Shown here piece after piece: positions 14,878 through 21,484 of a DNA stretch of 21,484 nt. The stretch lies in contig JBLJBF010000048.1 of assembly GCA_047637855.1 (NCBI GenBank), positions 1 through 21,484 of the forward strand, given 5' to 3'. Position 1 is the first letter of the stretch. Each line of letters begins with the position of its first letter. Below the pieces are notes generated by a model. That model saw only the letters and a program-made list of their open reading frames with translations, was not told where the DNA came from and ran no database searches. The stretch is from Pseudoflavonifractor sp047637855. Lineage in GTDB: Bacteria; Bacillota; Clostridia; Oscillospirales; Oscillospiraceae. The position numbers and the translations under genes are program-made.

Positions 14878-16680
14878 ATGAATTTAGTCCGTTCCCACAT
14901 TCTGGTCTGCGCCGGCACCGGCTGCTCCTCCTCCAGCAGCCCCAAGATTATCGAAGCCCTTGAGCGGGAGCTGACGGCTCAGGGCATGGACGCCGAGGCC
15001 CAGGTGGTCAAGACCGGCTGCTTCGGCCTGTGCGCCATGGGCCCCATCGTGATGATCTACCCCGAGGGGGCCTGCTACACCAAGGTAACTCCCGAGGATG
15101 TCCCCGAAATTGTCTCCGAGCACATCGTGAAGGGCCGCATTGTGCAGCGCCTGCTGCACATGGAGAGCGACGAGGGCGGCACCGCCACCAGCCTCGCCGA
15201 GACCACCTTTTATAAGCACCAGCTGCGCATCGCCCTGCGCAACTGCGGCGTCATCAACCCCGAGAACATTGACGAGTACATCGGCGTGGACGGCTATGCC
15301 GCTTTGGGCAAGATTCTCAGCGAGAGCATTCCCCCCCAGAAGGTCATTGACGACATTCTAGCCTCAGGCCTGCGCGGCCGCGGCGGCGCAGGCTTCCCCA
15401 CGGGCCGCAAATGGCAGATGACCCACGACGCGGTGAGCCCCGACGGGGTGAAATTTGTCTGCTGCAACGCCGACGAGGGCGACCCCGGCGCGTTTATGGA
15501 CCGCTCGGTGCTGGAGGGCGACCCCCACAGCGTGCTGGAGGCCATGGCCATCGCGGGCTACTGCATCGGCGCGCAGCAGGGTTACATCTACGTCCGGGCC
15601 GAGTACCCCATCGCCGTGAAGCGCCTTCAGATCGCCATCGATCAGGCCCACGCGTACGGCCTGCTGGGCGAGCACATCTTTGGGTCCGACTTCTCCTTCG
15701 ACATCGAGCTCCGCCTGGGCGCGGGCGCCTTCGTCTGCGGTGAGGAGACCGCGTTGATGACCAGCATCGAGGGCAAGCGGGGCGAGCCCCATCCCCGTCC
15801 CCCCTTCCCCGCCAACAAGGGCCTTTTCGAGCGGCCCACCCTCCTCAACAACGTGGAGACCTACGCCAACATCACCTGGATCTTAAACCACGGCCCCGAG
15901 GCCTTCGCCGCCATCGGCACGGCCAAGAGCACGGGCACCAAGGTCTTCGCCCTGGGCGGAAAAATCGCCAACACCGGCCTGGTGGAGATCCCCATGGGGA
16001 CCCCCCTGCGCACCGTGGTGGAGGAGATCGGCGGCGGCTGTCCCGGCGGGAAGAAGTTTAAGGCCGCTCAGACCGGCGGCCCCTCGGGCGGCTGCATCCC
16101 CGCCAGCCTGATCGACACCCCCCTTGACTATGAATCCCTGGGCGCCATCGGCTCCATGATGGGCTCGGGCGGCCTTATCGTCATGGACGAGGACAACTGC
16201 ATGGTGGACATCGCCAAGTTCTTCCTGGAGTTTATTGTGGACGAGAGCTGCGGCAAGTGTACCCCCTGCCGCATCGGCACCAAGCGGTTGCTGGGCCTGC
16301 TCACCAAAATCACCGAGGGCGAGGGCACCCTGGAGGACCTGGACACCATCGAGGAACTGTGCCACCACATCAAAGCGAGCGCCCTGTGCGGTCTGGGGCA
16401 AACGGCCCCCAACCCGGTGCTCTCCACCCTGCAGCATTTCCGGGACGAGTACGTGGCCCATATCGTAGAGAAGCGCTGCCCGGCCAGAGTGTGTAAAAAG
16501 CTGCTGCGCTACACCGTTATCACCGAGAACTGCCGCGGCTGCACCATGTGCGCCAAGAACTGCCCGGCGGACGCCATTACGGGCGCGGTCCGCGCGGCCC
16601 ACTTCATCGACCAGACAAAGTGCATCAAGTGCGGCGTGTGTATGGACAACTGCCGGTTCAACGCCATTCAGATGGGCTAA
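14878..16680 (+). CDS. hydB: NuoF-like NADH/FMN subunit of the bifurcating [FeFe]-hydrogenase
   Basis: 600 residues. The N-terminal 2Fe-2S thioredoxin-like domain has C11, C16, C48 and C52. The FMN/NADH core follows, with GLRGRGGAGFPTGRKW (about 162-177) and NADEGDPGAFMDRS (about 197-210), then an SLBB-type region and the 4Fe-4S site ESCGKCTPCR (C458, C461, C464). The C-terminus adds two ferredoxin clusters (C552, C555, C558, C562 and C582, C585, C588, C592). This is the HydB/HndC layout: it takes electrons from or gives them to NADH and is the flavin site of electron bifurcation with ferredoxin. GGGAGGAGAGG precedes the ATG. The last 4Fe-4S cluster has the atypical ending DNCRF, with no Pro after the final Cys. 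Confidence 0.95.
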   Translation: MNLVRSHILVCAGTGCSSSSSPKIIEALERELTAQGMDAEAQVVKTGCFGLCAMGPIVMIYPEGACYTKVTPEDVPEIVSEHIVKGRIVQRLLHMESDEGGTATSLAETTFYKHQLRIALRNCGVINPENIDEYIGVDGYAALGKILSESIPPQKVIDDILASGLRGRGGAGFPTGRKWQMTHDAVSPDGVKFVCCNADEGDPGAFMDRSVLEGDPHSVLEAMAIAGYCIGAQQGYIYVRAEYPIAVKRLQIAIDQAHAYGLLGEHIFGSDFSFDIELRLGAGAFVCGEETALMTSIEGKRGEPHPRPPFPANKGLFERPTLLNNVETYANITWILNHGPEAFAAIGTAKSTGTKVFALGGKIANTGLVEIPMGTPLRTVVEEIGGGCPGGKKFKAAQTGGPSGGCIPASLIDTPLDYESLGAIGSMMGSGGLIVMDEDNCMVDIAKFFLEFIVDESCGKCTPCRIGTKRLLGLLTKITEGEGTLEDLDTIEELCHHIKASALCGLGQTAPNPVLSTLQHFRDEYVAHIVEKRCPARVCKKLLRYTVITENCRGCTMCAKNCPADAITGAVRAAHFIDQTKCIKCGVCMDNCRFNAIQMG

Positions 16681-16694
16681 GGGGGGATAGAGCT

Positions 16695-18446
16695 ATGGAA
16701 AAGAATATGGTAAACCTGATGATAGACCGCATCCCCGTCTCTGTCCCCGCCGGCACCACCGTTTTGGAGGCTGCCCGCTCCGTGGGCATCCGCATTCCCT
16801 CCCTCTGCTTTCTGAAGGAGGTCAACGAGATCGGCGCGTGCCGCATCTGCGTGGTGGAGGTCAAGGGGGCCAGAAGCCTGGTGGCCTCCTGCGTGTACCC
16901 CGTGAACGAGGGGATGGAGGTCTTCACCAACACCGACGCGGTGCGCAAGTCCCGCCAGCTCACGCTGGAGCTGATTTTGTCCAACCACAGGATGGACTGC
17001 CTGACCTGCTCCCGCTCGGGCAAGTGCGAGCTGCAGCAGCTCGCCTCCGACCTGAACATCGACGCGGTGCGCTACGCGGGGGACAGTCTTCTTCCCCAGA
17101 TCGAGAACTCGGCCCCCCATCTGGTACGGGACAACTCCAAGTGCGTCCTCTGCCGCCGCTGCACCGCCGTGTGCCGCAAGTACCAGGAGGTGGGCGTGCT
17201 GGGCTGCAACGACCGCGGCTTTGACACCCACGTAGGCTGTGCCTTTGACCGGGACCTGGCCGAGGTGGACTGCGTGTCCTGCGGACAGTGTATCGTGGCC
17301 TGCCCCACCGGCGCCCTGGAGGAGCGGGACGACACCGCCAAGGTCTGGGCCGCTTTGAGCGACCCCACCAAGCACGTCGTGGTCGGCCCTGCGCCGTCGG
17401 TCCGGGTCACCTTGGGCGAGTGCTTTGGTATGCCCGTGGGCACCAATGTGGAGGGCAAGATGATCACAGCCCTGCGCCGTCTGGGCTTTGACAAGGTATT
17501 TGACGTGGACAACGCCGCCGACTTCACCATCATGGAGGAGGGTACCGAGTTCCTCCACCGGGTGCAGCACGGCGGGGCTCTGCCCATGATCACCTCCTGC
17601 TCCCCCGGCTGGATCCGCTACTGCGAGCAGCACCACCCCGACATGATCCCCAACCTCTCCACCTGCAAGTCCCCCCAGAGTATGTTCGGCAGCCTGGTCA
17701 AGACCTATTACGCCCAGAAGATGGGTATTGACCCCAAGGACATCGTGGTGGTCTCCATCATGCCGTGCACCGCCAAGAAATACGAGTGCCAGCGGGAGGA
17801 GATGCGCCACAGCGGCTGGCTGCCCGTGGATATCTCCCTCACCACCCGGGAGCTGGGCCGCATGATCACCCGGGCCGGGCTCCTGTTCGAGAACCTGCCC
17901 GACGACACCGCCGACGAGATGCTGGGTCTGGCCTCGGGCGCGGCCACCATTTTCGGCGCGTCTGGCGGCGTGATGGAGGCGGCGCTGCGCACAGTGGTCG
18001 AGGTGGTCACCCAGGGCGAGATGAAGCCCCTGGAGTTCACCGAGGTGCGGGGCATGGAGGGCATCAAGGAGGCCATCTACGAGCTGCCCGGCAAGACGGT
18101 GCGGGTCTGCGTGGCCTCGGGCCTCGCCAACGCCAAGAAGGTGCTGGACGGGGTGAAGTCCGGCGAACTGGCGTACGACTTTATCGAGATTATGGCCTGC
18201 CCCGGCGGCTGTGTCAACGGCGGCGGTCAGCCCATCCAGCATGCCGATGTGCGCAATTGGGTCGATCTGCGCGCCCTGCGGGCCAATGCCCTCTATACCC
18301 AGGACGCGGGCCAGACCTACCGCAAGAGCCACGAGAACCCGGTGGTGCAGCAGGTGTACAGGGAGTTCCTGGGCGAGCCGGGCGGCCACAAGGCCCACGA
18401 GATCCTGCACACCGTCTACGTGCCCCAGGAGCGGTATCGGACTTAA
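16695..18446 (+). CDS. hydA: [FeFe]-hydrogenase catalytic subunit (group A, trimeric type)
   Basis: 583 residues, reversibly reducing protons to H2. In order: a 2Fe-2S domain (C38, C49, C52, C66), a His-ligated 4Fe-4S site (H98, C102, C105, C111), two 4Fe-4S ferredoxin clusters (C150, C153, C156, C160 and C193, C196, C199, C203), then the H-cluster domain. Its loop motifs are TSCSPGW (300-306), MPCTAKK (356-362) and EIMACPGGCVNGGGQP (498-513). The C-terminal small-subunit segment is fused (about 525-583, ending HTVYVPQERYRT). Loop 1 is TSCSP rather than TSCCP. GGGGGG lies upstream of the ATG at 16695, 14 bases after the NuoF-like stop. Maturation genes hydEFG are not in this window. Confidence 0.96.
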   Translation: MEKNMVNLMIDRIPVSVPAGTTVLEAARSVGIRIPSLCFLKEVNEIGACRICVVEVKGARSLVASCVYPVNEGMEVFTNTDAVRKSRQLTLELILSNHRMDCLTCSRSGKCELQQLASDLNIDAVRYAGDSLLPQIENSAPHLVRDNSKCVLCRRCTAVCRKYQEVGVLGCNDRGFDTHVGCAFDRDLAEVDCVSCGQCIVACPTGALEERDDTAKVWAALSDPTKHVVVGPAPSVRVTLGECFGMPVGTNVEGKMITALRRLGFDKVFDVDNAADFTIMEEGTEFLHRVQHGGALPMITSCSPGWIRYCEQHHPDMIPNLSTCKSPQSMFGSLVKTYYAQKMGIDPKDIVVVSIMPCTAKKYECQREEMRHSGWLPVDISLTTRELGRMITRAGLLFENLPDDTADEMLGLASGAATIFGASGGVMEAALRTVVEVVTQGEMKPLEFTEVRGMEGIKEAIYELPGKTVRVCVASGLANAKKVLDGVKSGELAYDFIEIMACPGGCVNGGGQPIQHADVRNWVDLRALRANALYTQDAGQTYRKSHENPVVQQVYREFLGEPGGHKAHEILHTVYVPQERYRT

Positions 18447-18469
18447 GAGAACTTGACATTCTGAATGAA

Positions 18470-18509
18470 GGCAGGCGGTCCGGAGCGCTCCGGGCCGCCT
18501 GCCTATTTT
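18470..18509 (+). terminator. Intrinsic terminator of the hydrogenase operon
   Basis: A 15-bp stem with one T-G pair (18470-18484 with 18489-18503) and loop GCGC is followed by TATTTT. It lies 23 bases after the hydA stop and 17 bases before the end of the convergent collagen-like gene. The minus-strand side is followed by CTTCATT, so it may give weak termination for that operon too. Confidence 0.9.
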
Positions 18510-18525
18510 GCGCGGCGGAGAAAAC

Positions 18526-19446
18526 TCAGCTCAGGCGGATGGCCATGAGGGACGCGCCCAGGGAACCGCCCAGGAGGATCGCGGCCCCCGGCAGCGGGCC
18601 GGGCGCAAACAGCTGGAGCTGAATGGTTGTGTTGACGGGCAGGCTCAGCTCGACCTCATTATAGAACTGAGAGACCGAGACCACAGGGGGCAGCGTGGTC
18701 TGCGGGATATTGGCGGCGTTGATCACCAGCCGGGTGCCGATCAAAACAGCCGCTGTGGTGTTCACATGGTAGGAGATGCGGTAGACCCCCGCCGCGGCCA
18801 GGTTGAGCTGGTTCCCGCCGGTCAGGGTGATGCCTGCGGAGAGGAGCTGGGTGCTGGGGAAACTGATGGGGGTGCCCGCCACCGCGACCGTGATAAGCCC
18901 GCCCGCCGTGTTGGTCACATAACCCGCCGTGGCCGTGGGAGGCGGGAGAGGAGCCGCCGCGCCGGTGGGGCCCGCGGAGCCGGCACCTCCCGCCGTACCC
19001 GCGGGCCCGGTGACCCCGGCAGGGCCGACGGGACCGACGGGGCCGGGCAGGCCGGCAGGGCCTGTGGGGCCGACGGGACCGGCAGGGCCCGCGGGGCCGG
19101 TGGCCCCGGTGAGGGAGCCGTCCGGCCCGGTTGGGCCGGTGGAGCCGGTGGGGCCTGAAAACACGGGCGCGCCCAGCGCGTCGGTCAGCTTCCCATTCAG
19201 GAGAAGCTGATTTTCCAGCACCGTGCTCAGCAGATTCCCCGCGCTGTCGTTGATGTCCAGCACATCCGCGATGGTTGCGCCCCCCGTCAGGCCGGGGATG
19301 GAGCCGACGGCATACTGGATCTTCTCGCCCTCGGCGTTGATGATATGGCTGAGGGCCAGCTCCTCGGTCGCAATGGAGGAGATGACCTCGTTGATGACGT
19401 CCTGGCGCGTCAGGTCAGGACCGGTCGGAAATTGAGGCAGAGACAT
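18526..19446 (-). CDS. BclA-like collagen-repeat protein (third gene of operon)
   Basis: 306 residues in three parts. The N-terminal domain (1-95) has the segment SSIATEELALSHIINAEGEK that is shared by all three neighbouring proteins. A collagen-like tract of about 22 Gly-X-Y triplets (about 98-164, mostly GPT/GPA/GPV) is interrupted once after the fifth triplet. The C-terminal domain (about 175-306) resembles the jelly-roll head of BclA, with YRISYHVNTTAAVLIGTRLVIN. Such proteins form filaments on spore surfaces. There is no signal peptide, which fits assembly inside the mother cell. GGAGGAG precedes the ATG, which is only 16 bases after the previous stop, so it is co-transcribed. Localisation to the spore is inferred from the family. 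Confidence 0.9.
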   Translation of the reverse strand: MSLPQFPTGPDLTRQDVINEVISSIATEELALSHIINAEGEKIQYAVGSIPGLTGGATIADVLDINDSAGNLLSTVLENQLLLNGKLTDALGAPVFSGPTGSTGPTGPDGSLTGATGPAGPAGPVGPTGPAGLPGPVGPVGPAGVTGPAGTAGGAGSAGPTGAAAPLPPPTATAGYVTNTAGGLITVAVAGTPISFPSTQLLSAGITLTGGNQLNLAAAGVYRISYHVNTTAAVLIGTRLVINAANIPQTTLPPVVSVSQFYNEVELSLPVNTTIQLQLFAPGPLPGAAILLGGSLGASLMAIRLS

Positions 19447-19462
19447 CTTCTTCTCTCCTCCC

Positions 19463-20368
19463 TTAACTGAGCTGCTCGATCATCAGGGTGGCGCCCGCAC
19501 CGGTCACCAGAGTCAGACCGACGCCGAGACCCGTCACCTGCAGCTGCACCGTGTTTCCGGCGGTAAGGGCGATCAGGATCTCGTTGGAGTAGTTAGAGAG
19601 ACTGATCAGCGGCGCCACGGTGGAAGCCGTGTTGGCCCCGCCGTTGATCATGATGCGCGTGTTCATGGCCACGGCGAGGGTGGTGTTGACGGCGTAGGAG
19701 ATGCGGTAGGTCCCCGTGACAGTTACGGTAAAGAGGGTATTGGTCCCGTCCACCGAGATACCGGCGGGTATGATCTGCCCCAGCGGCAGGGGTACGGGGG
19801 TGCCGCCCACGGCGGCGGTGAGGGCCGCGCCCGAGTTGTAGGCGAAGGCCGAGTTGGCCGTGGTGTTGGTACCGGTGGGGCCGGTGGCCCCGGTGGCGCC
19901 GGTGGCCCCCGTGTCGCCTGTCGGTCCGTCGGGCCCGATGGGCCCGGTGTCGCCCACAGTGCCCTGTGCGCCTGCAGGCCCCATGGGCCCCGTGGGTCCG
20001 GCGGGACCTGCCGGGCCTGTCGGCCCGCCGGGCGCGCCGGCGGCCCCTGTAGGGCCCGTGGCGCCAGTGGGGCCGGCCATCTCGGAGGAGGACAGCGCCT
20101 GCTGCATTTTAGACTTTAAGAAGAGCTGGCTGTAAGACGTGCTCTGAAGCAGATTCTGGACGCTCTGGTTGGCGTTGAGCAGGTCCTCAATGGTGGCCGG
20201 AGGGCCGCTCAGGCCGGGCAGCGTGCCCAGGATATACTGAAGCTTCTCCCCCTCGGCGTTGATTACGTGGCTGAGACCCAGCTCCTCCAGGGCGATGGAG
20301 GACAGTATCTGGTTGACGACATCATCTCTGGTCACATCAGGCGGCGTGGGGAAAGCGGGCATTGACAA
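19463..20368 (-). CDS. BclA-like collagen-repeat protein (second gene of operon)
   Basis: 301 residues, a paralog of the neighbouring protein at 18526-19446. The start is set at TTG 20368: GGAGGAG lies six bases upstream, and the product then begins MSMPAFPTPPD, matching MSLPQFPTGPD of the paralog. ATG 20362 is two codons later and is the alternative. The parts are an N-terminal domain (1-97, SSIALEELGLSHVINAEGEK), about 23 Gly-X-Y triplets (about 99-167) broken by one extra Gly after the fifth, and a BclA-like C-terminal head (about 172-301, YRISYAVNTTLAVAMNTRIMIN, ending MIEQLS). It probably forms hetero-oligomers or layers with its paralogs on the spore; this is inference. Confidence 0.9.
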   Translation of the reverse strand: MSMPAFPTPPDVTRDDVVNQILSSIALEELGLSHVINAEGEKLQYILGTLPGLSGPPATIEDLLNANQSVQNLLQSTSYSQLFLKSKMQQALSSSEMAGPTGATGPTGAAGAPGGPTGPAGPAGPTGPMGPAGAQGTVGDTGPIGPDGPTGDTGATGATGATGPTGTNTTANSAFAYNSGAALTAAVGGTPVPLPLGQIIPAGISVDGTNTLFTVTVTGTYRISYAVNTTLAVAMNTRIMINGGANTASTVAPLISLSNYSNEILIALTAGNTVQLQVTGLGVGLTLVTGAGATLMIEQLS

Positions 20369-20429
20369 GGAAATCTCCTCCAAGCATGATTTATTTTCAT
20401 TTCAGGTCTTGCCCGTTTGACGGGTATGC

Positions 20430-21215
20430 TTATAGGATACGGTCGAGGAACAGCTTGCCCCCCTTGACACAGAGGCCGCACGGCAGATCTGCCAGCAGCA
20501 GCACCCTGCACAGCTGGCAGCGGCAGGGCGTGAGCATGTCTATAGAGCCCGTGAGGCAGGTCCGGCAGTCCCCCGCCCGGGAACAAAAGCACTTTGAGAC
20601 GGGTTCTCTGCCCTCGCAGTCGATGAGAAGCTCTATCCTCTGTGTAGCGTCCTCCATACACACCCCGCAGAGCTCCAGGGCAAAGCATACCCTGAACCGG
20701 CCGGAGTGCGGTAGCTGAATGCTTGTGCCGTCACAGGAGAGAAGGTCCTCTCGGCAGCGGGCGCTGCCGGGGTCGCAGTTCCACCGGATCGGACAGCCGC
20801 GGTCATATGGGCCGGGTATGGCGGCAAAGCAGGCAAAGGGCTCGTATCGGCAGCCCGGAGGCGGGCAGGGGTCGGGCGCCGGGGGCGGACAGGGGCGGAG
20901 CGGAGCACAGGGCTTGGGCAGATATTCCAGCACCTTTTCCATCTTGTTCTTCAAGATCAGCTGGTTTTGCATCACCATCTCCAGCAGCGCAGTCACGCTC
21001 TTGTTTACCGCCAGAATCTCCCCGGTATCGGCGGGGCAGGAGAGGCATCGCGGGGTACCGGACGAGATACCGAGCACGTGCTGTATTTTTTCGCCCTCCG
21101 CGTTGAGGATGTGGCTGAGGGCCAGCTCCTCCATGGCGATGGACGACAGAATCATGTTAAGCGCCTGTTCACAGGTCAGGTCGGGGTTGGGCAATGGAAA
21201 TTCGGGCATCGACAC
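20430..21215 (-). CDS. Cysteine-rich paralog of the collagen-like spore proteins
   Basis: 261 residues with 25 cysteines. The start is set at GTG 21215 (AGGAGG nine bases upstream), giving MSMPEFPLPNPDL, which matches both paralogs; ATG 21209 is the alternative. The N-terminal domain (1-98, SSIAMEELALSHILNAEGEK) is shared. The collagen tract is replaced by a Cys/Pro linker (103-122, with CPPPAPDPCPPPGC). The C-terminal part keeps the jelly-roll pattern of its paralogs (SGRFRVCFALELCG against TGTYRISYAVNTT; GKLFLDRIL against ATLMIEQLS) but with Cys inserted throughout. It is the first gene of the operon, behind a sigma-K-like promoter. I infer a spore coat or exosporium protein that is cross-linked by disulfides or binds metal. 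Confidence 0.82.
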   Translation of the reverse strand: MSMPEFPLPNPDLTCEQALNMILSSIAMEELALSHILNAEGEKIQHVLGISSGTPRCLSCPADTGEILAVNKSVTALLEMVMQNQLILKNKMEKVLEYLPKPCAPLRPCPPPAPDPCPPPGCRYEPFACFAAIPGPYDRGCPIRWNCDPGSARCREDLLSCDGTSIQLPHSGRFRVCFALELCGVCMEDATQRIELLIDCEGREPVSKCFCSRAGDCRTCLTGSIDMLTPCRCQLCRVLLLADLPCGLCVKGGKLFLDRIL

Positions 21216-21241
21216 TGCGACACACCTCCTCTCAAACAATA

Positions 21242-21264
21242 TATGCCGCCGGCAGGCGCAATGT
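21242..21264 (-). promoter_or_regulatory. Sigma-K-like sporulation promoter of the collagen-protein operon
   Basis: On the minus strand AC (21264-21263), 17 bases, then CATATATTG (21245-21237), close to the sigma-K pattern AC-N16/17-CATANNNTA with one mismatch in the last position. The start would lie near 21234, giving a short leader before AGGAGG (21230-21225). The pattern is short, so chance matches are possible, but the position and the gene type agree. Confidence 0.4.
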
Positions 21265-21384
21265 CCCGCCATCGACACGGCTGGCAGCCCGGGTCAGGTA
21301 ATGCGCGGCGGCAAGCGCTTGATTTCATTGCTTTTTCCCCTATTTTGGTGTAAGATATAGTATCATTTTCTGGGGGTGGGCGGA

Positions 21385-21484
21385 TTGGACCTTTTCTGCT
21401 TCGCACAGCGTGACCCGAATGTCGCCGAGTTTCTCTCGAAGATTCCCTCTGAGCTGATCGCCGCCGGGCAGCTGGTGAGTATCC
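21385..21484 (+). CDS. Start of an unidentified gene (3' end outside window)
   Basis: From TTG 21385 the frame is open to the window edge (33 codons): MDLFCFAQRDPNVAEFLSKI and on. GGGGGTGGGCGG lies just upstream as a possible ribosome site. A weak promoter, TTGCTT (21338-21343), 17 bases, TATCAT (21361-21366), precedes it. It is divergent from the Cys-rich gene. The fragment is too short to recognise a family, and other starts are possible. Confidence 0.45.
   Translation, partial: MDLFCFAQRDPNVAEFLSKIPSELIAAGQLVSI

Noticed and set aside
16677..18410. 577-codon minus-strand frame opposite hydA, and similar ones opposite 10413-11795 and 12228-13064
   Set aside because: High-GC shadow frames of well-recognised genes; translations are repetitive His/Gly/Val-rich sequence with no family.
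18960..20080. Tandem GGCCCC/GGTGGG-like DNA repeats that could suggest a CRISPR or minisatellite
   Set aside because: The 9-base periodicity is the coding of Gly-Pro-X triplets in two collagen-like genes; there are no spacer-repeat units.

Overview
The window is high-GC DNA (low-GC only in a few promoter gaps) from what looks like a spore-forming, strictly anaerobic clostridial bacterium. The likeliest group is Oscillospiraceae (Flavonifractor/Lawsonibacter/Intestinimonas/Oscillibacter-like). This placement is an inference from four things: an S-layer-homology surface protein, a trimeric electron-bifurcating [FeFe]-hydrogenase operon, a short single-ACT SerA next to SerC, and BclA-like collagen proteins typical of spore surfaces. 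No RNA genes, CRISPR arrays or transposase genes were seen.

Layout. (1) 1-4756, minus: the first ~1585 codons of a giant secreted SLH protein that runs off the left edge. (2) 4979-6954, plus: a seven-membrane-span histidine kinase and a LuxR-type response regulator, transcribed divergently from the SLH gene and closed by a strong terminator. (3) 7046-9342, minus: the serine pathway genes serC then serA. They are driven by a perfect-consensus promoter, with an intrinsic terminator lying inside the serC leader (a candidate attenuator). (4) 9669-13121, plus: a regulatory-looking module made of DRTGG protein, RsbW-like ATPase, HydA-like (sensory type) iron-sulfur protein, second DRTGG protein and PHP phosphoesterase. 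The 5' end of the PHP gene is present twice, separated by a hairpin-rich insert. (5) 13238-18446, plus: the hydrogenase proper (NuoE-like, HATPase protein, 2Fe-2S protein, NuoF-like and HydA), with its own promoter and a strong terminator. (6) 18526-21215, minus: three paralogous proteins with a common N-terminus, two with collagen Gly-X-Y tracts and one cysteine-rich, preceded by a sigma-K-like promoter. (7) 21385 to the right edge, plus: the start of an unidentified gene.

How the genes work together. NuoE-, NuoF- and HydA-like subunits together form the NADH/ferredoxin-coupled bifurcating hydrogenase that disposes of fermentation electrons as H2. The upstream module carries a second H-cluster-type protein whose catalytic-loop motif is altered, together with ATPase, DRTGG and phosphoesterase proteins. 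It may sense H2 or redox state and signal to the hydrogenase, but no function is established here. SerC and SerA act in succession in serine synthesis. The last operon probably builds a spore surface layer.

Most notable for follow-up: the HydA-like/DRTGG/HATPase/PHP module, the duplicated PHP start with its structured insert, the serC leader terminator, and the cysteine-rich member of the collagen-protein family.
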